A stretch of 19,873 nucleotides of DNA, from assembly GCA_050013075.1 (NCBI GenBank), contig JBEKFZ010000075.1, forward strand, positions 1-19,873, given 5' to 3'. The translations under genes were made by a program, and so were the position numbers. This DNA comes from JBEKIK01 sp050013075 (GTDB taxonomy: Bacteria > Planctomycetota > Planctomycetia > Pirellulales > Thermoguttaceae). Below are positions 7,103-14,062 of this stretch, one piece after another. A model generated the notes under the pieces. The model had not been told where the DNA came from. It worked only from the letters and a program-made list of their open reading frames with translations, and ran no database searches. Positions within the stretch are counted from its first letter, which is position 1; each line of letters starts with the position of its first letter.

Positions 7103-9601
7103 ATGTCTTTACCTATTCATAAGCCTGTCATGCTTCCAGAAAATTCTCTCCACTACCACCCCCTGCTGATCGTGCTGGCGGCGGCGAGTGCGGGAATCAT
7201 GGCCGATAACTATTGGCCCCAACAATTCGTGACATGGTTCGCGGCGGTTTTGACAATGCTGGGCGTTTGGTATCTGCTGGCAAGATTGGGACGCCATCGA
7301 GCCGCCGCAGTGGCGATTTTTTTGGCCATCCTTTCGATGGCGGGCGCATGGCATCATTGCCGATGGAATCTGTTCGACGAAAACGATTTGGGCAATTACA
7401 CTGCGGCGAAAAAACAGCCCGTCGCCCTGGAGGCAATTGCCCTTAGCGCACCTAGGCCGTTGCCTCCGCCCGAACCTGGTTTGATGCAATCGCTTCGCTC
7501 CGAGCCGAGTTATCGGATGGAGATTTCCGCCGTGGCGATCCGCGACGCCGACGAGTGGAAGCCGATATCCGGCAGGGCGCTGCTGTATATCCAAGGCGAC
7601 GTGCCGCCGATCGAGGCGGGCGACGGGATCCGCGTTTTCGGCAAATTATCCGCGCCTCAGCCGGCCCACAACCCGGGCGAGTTCGACCGCGCCGCTTATC
7701 TCCGCTCCCACAGGATCAGGGCTGAAATCCAATCACAAACTGAATGTATTTCCATCGTTCAGCCCGGCAGCCGCTGGAACCTATCGCGACTGCTGGAATG
7801 CGTGCGCAAAAACGCCGCCGCGCTTTTCCAGCGATATCTCGATCCCAGCCAGGCCGAACTTGCCTCGGCCGTTTTCCTGGGCGAGCGCGAACAAATCGAT
7901 TCCCAGCGGAACGAAGCCTTTATGGCCACCGGGACCGTCCACGTGTTGGCAATTTCCGGCCTGCACGTGGGCATATTGGCCTGGGCATTGCTTTGGATCA
8001 TGCGGCAGGTCCCAATTCCGCGCGTTTTTGGATTGGCGCTTGTGGCCTTGATCACCGGCCTTTACGCCTTGATGGTCGACGTTCACCCGCCGGTGGTGCG
8101 AGCGACAATCCTGGTGCTTGTGGCTTGCTTGTCGATGTGTCTTAGGCGCCCGGCCTTGAGCCTGAATTCGTTGGCAGCCGCGGCATTGGTGGTGTTGGCC
8201 ATAAATCCATCCGACTTGTTCAATGTCGGAGCTCAGCTTTCGTTTCTTTCGGTGGCGGCCATCATGTGGGTCTCGCCGCATTGGCCGGCAGTAATCGGCA
8301 TAAACGATCATCTGCAAAAAATGTCGTATAAACACATGAATGTTTTCATGCAAAGCCGGTGGAGGTTTTTCCATTCGTTGTTGTACTTGATATTTATCGG
8401 CGGCGTGATCTGGGTGATAACTCAACCGCTTATCGCGGCCCGATTCCACCTCTTCTCGCCGGTAGCCCTATTGCTGAACCCTTTGCTCTGGTTGCCGATT
8501 ACTTGGGGATTGCTCAGCGGCTTCGTTTTTTTGTTTGTTGCGGCGGTTGTGCCGCCGCTGGCCGGCGTGGCGGCCTTTTGCTGCAACTGCAACCTGTGGG
8601 TGTTGGAAGGAGCAATAGATCTTGCCGCCGCCGTGCCGGGCAGTCACTTCTGGGTGTCGGGGCCGGGCAACTGGTGGCTTGCGGGTTTTTACGGCGGACT
8701 GGCCGGATGGGCCGTTTTTCCCAGGATTCGCCCGTCGCCGCGCCGGTGTTTCGCACTAATGGCCGGTTGGATCGCCCTGGGCTTGGCTATATCGTACGCC
8801 CGGTGTGATTCCAATCGCTTGCACTGCACGTTTCTTTCGGTTGGGCATGGCTGCGCCGCAGTGTTGGAATTGCCCTCGGGCCAGACGTTGCTTTACGACG
8901 CCGGCCAGTTTGGCGCGCCCGTGCGGGCTGCGCGGGTTATCAGCGGATTTCTCTGGTCGCGGGGGATTACCCGCATCGACGCCGTGATCGTTTCACATCC
9001 GGACATCGACCATTACAACGCCCTGCCCGAGGTGCTTCAAAAATGCTCGGTAGGCGCGGTATACGTTTCGCCGGTGATGTTTAAAAACCAGTCGCCGGCC
9101 TTGAAGGAATTAAAATCAGCATTTGTTGCCGCCCGCGTGCCGGTGCGTGAAATTCACGCCGGCGATCAAATCGAAGGAGGCGCGGATTGCCGCCTGGAAG
9201 TGCTGCATCCTCCGCCGGGCGGCATCCCGGGCTACGACAATGCCAACAGCGTCGTGCTGATGGTGGAATACCGCGGCTGCCGGATTATTTTGCCGGGCGA
9301 CCTGGAATCGCCTGGGCTCGATAAACTTTTGACCCGGCAACCGCTGCACTGCGACGTGCTTTTGGCCCCGCACCACGGCAGCCGGCAGAGCAACTCGCCC
9401 GGCTTGGCCGCCTGGACCCGGCCCGTTTGGGTCGTCCTCAGCGGCGACGGCCGTTGGACTCTTCCGGAAATCGACGCAACGTATCAAGCCGTGGGCAGCC
9501 ATACCCTTCATACATTTCTTAACGGGGCCATCGAAGTGATCATCGATGAGCAAGGCACAAAGGTCGAAACTTTTTTGAAACAAAGGCAAAAGAACGAATA
9601 G
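7103..9601 (+). CDS. comEC: ComEC/Rec2 DNA-uptake channel
   Basis: The protein has 832 residues, the usual full length. ComEC is the inner-membrane channel that takes up one DNA strand in natural transformation. The order is as expected: two or three N-terminal membrane helices and an OB-like DUF4131 region (about 20-215), the Competence membrane domain (about 245-520) with TGTVHVLAISGLHVGILAWA around 277-296, and a C-terminal metallo-beta-lactamase-like domain (about 570-825). In the last, the metal motif is SHPDIDH (631-637), followed by NANSVVLM (713-720), PGDLE (731-735) and APHHGS (755-760), all intact. A nuclease role of this domain is proposed for the family. No Shine-Dalgarno sequence is visible at 7103 or at the alternative ATG 7130. 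No other competence genes are in the window. The stop codon abuts a cluster of repeats. Confidence 0.93.
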   Translation: MSLPIHKPVMLPENSLHYHPLLIVLAAASAGIMADNYWPQQFVTWFAAVLTMLGVWYLLARLGRHRAAAVAIFLAILSMAGAWHHCRWNLFDENDLGNYTAAKKQPVALEAIALSAPRPLPPPEPGLMQSLRSEPSYRMEISAVAIRDADEWKPISGRALLYIQGDVPPIEAGDGIRVFGKLSAPQPAHNPGEFDRAAYLRSHRIRAEIQSQTECISIVQPGSRWNLSRLLECVRKNAAALFQRYLDPSQAELASAVFLGEREQIDSQRNEAFMATGTVHVLAISGLHVGILAWALLWIMRQVPIPRVFGLALVALITGLYALMVDVHPPVVRATILVLVACLSMCLRRPALSLNSLAAAALVVLAINPSDLFNVGAQLSFLSVAAIMWVSPHWPAVIGINDHLQKMSYKHMNVFMQSRWRFFHSLLYLIFIGGVIWVITQPLIAARFHLFSPVALLLNPLLWLPITWGLLSGFVFLFVAAVVPPLAGVAAFCCNCNLWVLEGAIDLAAAVPGSHFWVSGPGNWWLAGFYGGLAGWAVFPRIRPSPRRCFALMAGWIALGLAISYARCDSNRLHCTFLSVGHGCAAVLELPSGQTLLYDAGQFGAPVRAARVISGFLWSRGITRIDAVIVSHPDIDHYNALPEVLQKCSVGAVYVSPVMFKNQSPALKELKSAFVAARVPVREIHAGDQIEGGADCRLEVLHPPPGGIPGYDNANSVVLMVEYRGCRIILPGDLESPGLDKLLTRQPLHCDVLLAPHHGSRQSNSPGLAAWTRPVWVVLSGDGRWTLPEIDATYQAVGSHTLHTFLNGAIEVIIDEQGTKVETFLKQRQKNE

Positions 9602-9632
9602 CGGGCAGTGGACCGTGGACAGTGGGCAGTGG
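9602..9632. repeat. GTGGACAGTGG-type repeat, left arm
   Basis: CGGGCAGTGGACCGTGGACA continues as GTGGGCAGTGG: three to four imperfect GTGG(A/G)C(A/C)GT units. The inverse appears at 9897-9913 (CCGCCCACTGTCCACTA). The two arms therefore bracket the whole gap between the comEC stop codon and the next gene. Confidence 0.7.
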
Positions 9633-9650
9633 AGGATGGTTTTTTTGAAA

Positions 9651-9710
9651 CAGGAGGACAGGCATTCTTGCCTGTCTTTTTGGAGGCGGACAAGAATGTC
9701 CGCCCTCCTG
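9651..9710. repeat. Compound palindrome of two hairpins
   Basis: The outer ends CAGGAGG and CCTCCTG pair. Inside are GACAGGCATTCTTGCCTGTC (9657-9676) and GGCGGACAAGAATGTCCGCC (9685-9704), each a strong hairpin. Their loops carry CATTCTTG and CAAGAATG, which are inverses of each other, so alternative long-range pairing is possible. I recall both hairpins as recurrent intergenic repeats in other genomes. The first could act as a terminator for comEC, since a T run follows it. Confidence 0.75.
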
Positions 9711-9761
9711 AGCGAGGCGGCAATCCATCTACCGTCCAACCGCTCCCCTTCGGGTCGCGGC

Positions 9762-9888
9762 TATTTAGTCTCAGAAAAAGAATGTTGCATAAAAAGTCAG
9801 AGCCGGGGCGTGTCGCCCCGGTAATTCCGGGCCGACACGGCCCGGCTCTAAGGCGAAAACGCGACATTTATTACCTGACACTCAATAA
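9762..9888. repeat. About 120-bp long palindrome (MITE-like), copy B
   Basis: This is the same element as 4726-4850. The core is inverted here: GAGCCGGGGCGTGTCGCCCC comes first and CGGGCCGACACGGCCCGGCT second. The outer arms CTCAGAAAAAGAATGTTGC and GCGACATTTATTACCTGA match the arms of the other copy. The left flank GGCTATTTAGT resembles GGCTATTGAGT at the other copy. It lies in a convergent gap, 22 bases past the stop codon of the minus-strand gene. Confidence 0.85.
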
Positions 9889-9896
9889 ACTATCAA

Positions 9897-9913
9897 CCGC
9901 CCACTGTCCACTA
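9897..9913. repeat. GTGGACAGTGG-type repeat, right arm
   Basis: CCGCCCACTGTCCACTA is the inverse of the arm at 9602-9632. It includes the stop codon (TAG, complement of 9911-9913) of the DNase-fold gene, so the repeat reaches the very end of the coding region. Confidence 0.65.
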
Positions 9914-10915
9914 TTTTTTTACAGGCGCCGCTGGGACGTAACCTTTTTGTCCGCCTTCGTAGGAGCTGAATTCGGCCCAGACCGGCAGGTGTTCGGATAT
10001 TTCCCGGGCCTGCTCGATGGTAAGATCGAACTCGCGTATTAGATCCACGACTTCCGCGCGGCCGGTGAATTCGGTAGTTGCCCGGCGATCGAAAAGAATG
10101 TTGTCGACCAGTTGCGTGCCTTGGGTATTGGTGGGCGTGTCGGTGATTGCGGCGGTAATGCCCATGATTCTCCCCAGGCCGCCCAAATGATTTTCGTCGG
10201 CCTCGAAATCGCCGAGCATGATGATGTCGTCTTCATCCGGCCTGTTTTTGCGCACGGCGCGAAAGACCTCGTACAAGAGATCAAGTTCCGTTTCCGGTTT
10301 GTCCGGATTGACGTCGACCGCGACCAATGTGAAGGTGAAGGCCAAGGCCGGATCGAGTCCGCGCACGCGGAATGCGCCCATCAGCGGTTTATGGCGGAAG
10401 CGTCCCAGCGGATCTTCGACGAAATGCACCGTCGATCGATCGACCTCCAGCGCGGTGCGATCGAACACGAATGCGCTGTAATGTTCGATGCCGTCGCGGC
10501 GCTGCGTCGGGCAGGTGGCGAAGTTGTATTGCCGCCCGCCGGCGGCGTTGACCTGTTCGACCAGCCGGATGAGCACGCCTTGATTTTTCCCGCGGATTCC
10601 TTCCAGGGCAATCAGTTCAAAACGCGGCAGTAGTCGCACTAACACGTCGCTTATGCGCAGGCTGCCCAGTTTATTCTCGTCCAGCCCGCCCAGGTTGAAC
10701 GCGGCAATGCGGAAAGTCGGCTTAAGCGGCCTGGGAGCAGGTTCGGTCGCGGATGCTTCAGGCTCGGAAAACTCCTGCCGGTTGTCGCGAGGCGCGATCT
10801 TAAAATGCGAAAACTTTCCGTTTTCGTACTGCGTTTCAATCCGGTAATTCACGGCAAGGAATCCGCCGACGCATAACAAGGCGATCAGTAGTAAACCGAG
10901 AATCACTCGACTCAT
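9911..10915 (-). CDS. Membrane-anchored endonuclease/exonuclease/phosphatase (DNase I-fold) protein with altered active site
   Basis: The protein has 334 residues. A single N-terminal helix (about 4-22) anchors or exports it; residues 45-65 are a proline-rich linker, and the EEP domain spans about 68-318. Recognisable family blocks are AAFNLGG (N74), IALEGIRG (E105), HKPLMGAFRV, LVAVDVNPDKPETEL, IIMLGDFEAD (D236), VDNILFD (D271/N272) and SEHLPVW (H309). In active relatives the corresponding blocks read NVH, GD(L/F)NA and SDH. Here the first is VD at 200-201, the second has E238 instead of Asn, and the third has E308 instead of Asp. The general acid His is thus missing and two further catalytic positions are changed. 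It may be an inactive binding protein or use different chemistry. It is convergent with comEC and divergent from the HEAT gene. The fold is sure; catalysis is doubtful. Confidence 0.85.
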   Translation of the reverse strand: MSRVILGLLLIALLCVGGFLAVNYRIETQYENGKFSHFKIAPRDNRQEFSEPEASATEPAPRPLKPTFRIAAFNLGGLDENKLGSLRISDVLVRLLPRFELIALEGIRGKNQGVLIRLVEQVNAAGGRQYNFATCPTQRRDGIEHYSAFVFDRTALEVDRSTVHFVEDPLGRFRHKPLMGAFRVRGLDPALAFTFTLVAVDVNPDKPETELDLLYEVFRAVRKNRPDEDDIIMLGDFEADENHLGGLGRIMGITAAITDTPTNTQGTQLVDNILFDRRATTEFTGRAEVVDLIREFDLTIEQAREISEHLPVWAEFSSYEGGQKGYVPAAPVKK

Positions 10916-10971
10916 GGTTCATCACCTAAAAGGGTTCAGGGTTTTATCGTGTTAGGAAAACAAACTTTATC

Positions 10972-11090
10972 TTGTTCCCACGCTCCGGCGTGGGAACAAT
11001 CTTGGCAATTTGCAATCCCCGTTCCCACGCACGAAAATGGGAACGAGAGTATTTTCAGTCCCCGTTCCCACGCAGGAGCATGGGAACGAG
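10972..11090. repeat. Three tandem GTTCCCACG hairpin repeats
   Basis: Units at 10972-10999 (TTGTTCCCACGCTCCGGCGT continuing GGGAACAA), 11018-11047 and 11061-11090 share CGTTCCCACGC and TGGGAACGAG arms. Each can form a hairpin. Unit starts are 46 and 43 bases apart. I recall this repeat as widespread in planctomycetes and some other phyla. It sits in the divergent gap between the DNase-fold gene and the HEAT-repeat gene. Confidence 0.8.
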
Positions 11091-11364
11091 AGCACTTTCC
11101 GGGTTTGTACTATAAATTCGCCATTTCGCACTACACCTTTTTGGGTGGGGTATGCGATTCGTGGTCCTTAATTGGCGGTTGAAAAGGCATTTATTTGGTT
11201 AAATTTCGATGATCTATTTTGAAAAAATTTGCCCAAAACGGCCCGAATCTTGGGAAAACACCGGAGACTGCGGGATTTAGATTATGTTTATTAACGGGGG
11301 GGGCGTATACTAAAACAAACAGGTCGAAATTATTTCCCCTTAAGTCGAATTGAGGAAATCGTCC
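11091..11364 (+). other. Upstream region of the HEAT-repeat gene with a G8 tract
   Basis: No gene is seen. A run of eight G (11296-11303) lies two bases before TATACT (11306-11311), a possible -10 element; no good -35 element is at the right distance. GAGGAA (11352-11357) is the likely ribosome binding site for GTG at 11365. Confidence 0.4.
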
Positions 11365-12558
11365 GTGGGCCGTTTTTTTCTCCGCTGGCTGATGCTGGCT
11401 TTTGTTTTTAATGCGGGTTTTACATGCCGGGCGGAAGTATTCGTGCTGGCCAACGGCGGACGCGTTTCGGGCGAGCTGCTGAATCGCCAGGAAAATCCGC
11501 GGAAGCAATACATTGTAAAAGTTGCCGGTGAAGGGCAAATCACGCTGGCCGCCTCGCAAGTGGAACAAGTACTCAGTCGCCGGCCGGAGGAAGAGAAATA
11601 CGAAAAGATTCGGCCCGCATATCCGGACACGATTGAAGGCCAATGGGCCTTGGCCGAGTGGTGCCGCCAGCGGAATCTGCCCGTCGAGCGCGAGACGCAT
11701 TTGAAACGGATCATCGAATTGGATCCCAACCAACCCGACGCCCGGCGGGCCCTGGGTTACGTCCAGATCGACGGCCAATGGACCACCCAGGACAAAGCGA
11801 TGATCGAGCGCGGATACAAACGCTACAAGAATAGCTGGAAGCTGCCGCAGGAAATCGAGTTGCTCGAAAGCAAAGCCAAGCTGGAAAGCGCCCGGCAGGA
11901 ATGGTTTCAAAATATAAAGCGCTGGCGCGGATGGCTGGGCACCGACCGCGACGCTCAGGCCCGGGAAAATTTCAGCAACATTTCCGATCCCATGGCAGTC
12001 AAGGCCCTGTTGGTCAACTTGCGCGGCGACCGTTTCGTTCCGGCCAAGTTGATTTACGTCGAGGCCCTGGCGAAAATCAATTCGCCCGAGGCCGCCATGT
12101 GTCTGGCGGTCGCCTCGATGGAAGACCCTGTCGTGGAAGTCCGCCAGACCTGCCTCGACCGCCTGCAAACCGAAAAACGGCCGAACGTCGTGGCGTACTA
12201 TGTAAGCAAGTTGCGGGCAAAAGACAACCCCACGGTCAATCTGGCCGGAGCGGCCTTGGGACGGATGAAAGACCCTTCGGCCGTCGGACCGCTTATCGAC
12301 GCCCTGGTCACAACCCATAAATTCAAAATCCCCAAAGCCGGCGGCGATAACAGCATGAGCACCTCCTTCGGCAGCGGCGGCGGCGGGCTGTCCGTGGGCG
12401 GCGGACCAACGATCATCTCCAAGCAGTTCCCCAATCAATCCGTGCTCGACGCGCTAACGGCAATCACCGGAGTGAATTTCGCTTTCGATCAGGCCGCCTG
12501 GAAAGGCTGGTTCGCCGCGCAAAAAAAGCCCGAAACAATCGATGCCCGAAGAGATTGA
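11365..12558 (+). CDS. Secreted HEAT-repeat protein, planctomycete type
   Basis: The product has 397 residues from GTG at 11365, which has GAGGAA eight bases before it; a TTG 15 bases earlier has no such site. MGRFFLRWLMLAFVFNAGFT and CRA form a signal peptide. The mature part opens with EVFVLANGGRVSGELLN, a short beta domain common at the start of planctomycete exported proteins. A TPR-like stretch follows (THLKRIIELDPNQPDARRAL, then GYVQIDGQW), then a charged helical region. HEAT-type helix pairs come next, from FSNISDPMAVKALLVNLRGD to LGRMKDPSAVGPLIDALV. A glycine-rich linker (SFGSGGGGLSVGGG) precedes the C-terminus. No catalytic motif is seen; it is probably a periplasmic scaffold. It converges with the next gene, only 29 bases away. 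Confidence 0.82.
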   Translation: MGRFFLRWLMLAFVFNAGFTCRAEVFVLANGGRVSGELLNRQENPRKQYIVKVAGEGQITLAASQVEQVLSRRPEEEKYEKIRPAYPDTIEGQWALAEWCRQRNLPVERETHLKRIIELDPNQPDARRALGYVQIDGQWTTQDKAMIERGYKRYKNSWKLPQEIELLESKAKLESARQEWFQNIKRWRGWLGTDRDAQARENFSNISDPMAVKALLVNLRGDRFVPAKLIYVEALAKINSPEAAMCLAVASMEDPVVEVRQTCLDRLQTEKRPNVVAYYVSKLRAKDNPTVNLAGAALGRMKDPSAVGPLIDALVTTHKFKIPKAGGDNSMSTSFGSGGGGLSVGGGPTIISKQFPNQSVLDALTAITGVNFAFDQAAWKGWFAAQKKPETIDARRD

Positions 12559-12587
12559 GAACCGGTCTGGCAATACTCGGAGGTTGA

Positions 12588-13895
12588 TTACGTCGTTGAC
12601 GGCGCCGTCTGAATCTTCGCCGCCCGGTTTCGCCGCCAGGGCCAGCGCAGGTCGTAGACGGCGGTCAGGGCCACGCGGTCTTCCAGGTTCGGGCGGAAGA
12701 TCGTCAGAATCAGAAGCGGCAGGTACCAGGCGATGTATAATCCGCCGTTGTTGGCGTGCCAGAATTGCGTGGCCAGCATTACGGCCGCCGAGCAGCTCAA
12801 CAATGTGCCCAGGTTCTTTTGCGGCGGCCACAGGGCCAGGCTGCAACACAGGGCGACAAAAGCCGCCAGCACCGGATAGCGGAACGCCTTTTCGTGGAAT
12901 GTCCAAAAGCCCGAGGAGACCACTTCCAACGGATTGCGAAATCCCAGCATCAGGCGCAATTGCGGCCAGAACGTTTCCCAAGTGCCCGTGCTTATAGCCA
13001 GCCAGGCGATCATGATTGCCAGCGCCAAAACCACGCCGATGATGAATCGCACCACGCCGCGGCGCCAATAGAATCCGCACCACAAAGGCAGCAGGAACCA
13101 GGGATAATAAATCACGCTTACGGCAATGCCCATCAGCACACCGGCGATCATCGGCCGGCGATAGGCCGCCACGGCCCAAACCAACAGTGCGGCCGGAACC
13201 ACGTGATCCACCTGTCCGGTCATCTGGCTGGTGTAAAACGTGAGCAGGTAAAGCGTTGCCGCGGCCACGCCGGTGTGGATATTGTCGAAATGCCGATAGC
13301 CCACCAACACCATGCCGATGACCACGGCCAGGTGGCCCAGGATGGCAGTGCTGCGGGCGGAGGCCACCTGGATTTCCTGCCGGCGGAAGACTTCGGGCTG
13401 GGTGCCGTCGACGGGTATCATGGCCTTGCTGGAAAAGCCGGCGAATTGATAGAAAAACGACAAACCCGGATTGGGCTGGGCCGGGGCCGCCTGCTTGGCC
13501 AAATACGATTCCAATCGTTCGGGCGGACTTTTCACGATGTTGGCCATCAAAAAAACCAACAGCGCCACGCCCGTAAAGGTCAGTCCGCTTACCGAAAGAT
13601 TCGGCTCCAACAGCGGACGGCGGACCATGATCGGATCGATCAACAAGCGGATCAAGAAGAATCCGCTGATTCCGAACAGCCACACGTATCCGCCTTGCAC
13701 CTGCCCGGGCGCATGGTTCGCCAGGCCGTAATATATTAGCAGCAAGCCCGGCGAAATGCCGATCAAAGCCACGAGGTCCAAGTTCCGCACGCTCCAGAAG
13801 CGATGGAACTTGAAATACATGCCAATCATCAACAGCGACGACAAATAGGCCCAGGTCGTCGGGTTGAGTTTATAGTCGAAAAGTATTTCCTGCAT
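12588..13895 (-). CDS. Large polytopic membrane protein, GT-C-like or transporter-like, function unknown
   Basis: The product has 435 residues from ATG at 13893-13895 (MQEILFDYKLNPTTWAYLSS). The frame stays open 28 codons further upstream, but that extension runs towards the palindrome at 13941-13999 and reads as non-protein, so I reject it. There are about ten to twelve hydrophobic segments. A periplasmic loop at about 145-190 carries KSPPERLESYLAKQAAPAQP. HFDNIHTGVAAATLYLLTFY and GQVDHVVPAALLVW (about 250-290), followed by YYPWFLLPLW and NPLEVVSSGFWTFHEKAFRY, resemble GT-C glycosyltransferases such as family 87, but I cannot place it firmly. I believe close relatives are confined to planctomycetes. 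No clear Shine-Dalgarno sequence. It lies downstream of the BRCT-MerR-TPR gene on the same strand, separated by a repeat. Confidence 0.75.
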   Translation of the reverse strand: MQEILFDYKLNPTTWAYLSSLLMIGMYFKFHRFWSVRNLDLVALIGISPGLLLIYYGLANHAPGQVQGGYVWLFGISGFFLIRLLIDPIMVRRPLLEPNLSVSGLTFTGVALLVFLMANIVKSPPERLESYLAKQAAPAQPNPGLSFFYQFAGFSSKAMIPVDGTQPEVFRRQEIQVASARSTAILGHLAVVIGMVLVGYRHFDNIHTGVAAATLYLLTFYTSQMTGQVDHVVPAALLVWAVAAYRRPMIAGVLMGIAVSVIYYPWFLLPLWCGFYWRRGVVRFIIGVVLALAIMIAWLAISTGTWETFWPQLRLMLGFRNPLEVVSSGFWTFHEKAFRYPVLAAFVALCCSLALWPPQKNLGTLLSCSAAVMLATQFWHANNGGLYIAWYLPLLILTIFRPNLEDRVALTAVYDLRWPWRRNRAAKIQTAPSTT

Positions 13896-13940
13896 CGACC
13901 GTTGTGTGGGGTTTTTTGTTTGATAATATACGGCAACTTG

Positions 13941-13999
13941 AAAAGTAGGCCGCATACACCGTGCGCGGAAACGGCACACGGGGCGTGCCGTCTACATAA
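13941..13999. repeat. 59-bp palindromic repeat, copy 2
   Basis: GTAG (13945) and CTAC (ending 13995) are spaced exactly as in the copy at 59-117. The inner hairpins are GCATACACCGTGCGC and GCACACGGGGCGTGC. Sequence has diverged but length and pairing are kept, with changes in both arms. It lies between two minus-strand genes and may end transcription from the upstream one. Confidence 0.75.
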
Positions 14000-14062
14000 T
14001 AATATTGGATTCAATATACCAAGATATCTGATCCGGGGTAGTTTGCAACCCCCCCCGCTTTA

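Noticed and set aside
6907..7104. 65-codon minus frame rich in aromatic residues upstream of comEC
   Set aside because: No ribosome site, no family resemblance, AT-driven composition, and its start overlaps the comEC start. It is possibly a remnant, but not supported.
7103..10915. comEC and the DNase-fold gene as a joint DNA-uptake system
   Set aside because: They are convergent, separated by repeats, and the DNase-fold protein has an altered active site. Nearness alone is not evidence.
10972..11090. Possible CRISPR array from three similar units with near-regular spacing
   Set aside because: Units differ in their loops, are hairpins of a known dispersed repeat type, the spacers are only 13-18 bases, and no cas gene is nearby.
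11191..12438. 415-codon minus frame antisense to the HEAT-repeat gene, and similar long frames at 12756-13739 (+), 5339-6055 (+) and 15824-16933 (+)
   Set aside because: They are mirror frames of well-supported genes in high-GC DNA, with low-complexity, histidine- or arginine-rich content and no domains.
13896..13979. 28-codon N-terminal extension of the large membrane protein
   Set aside because: It runs into the 59-base palindrome and contains none of the hydrophobic pattern of the protein. ATG at 13893-13895 gives a natural start.
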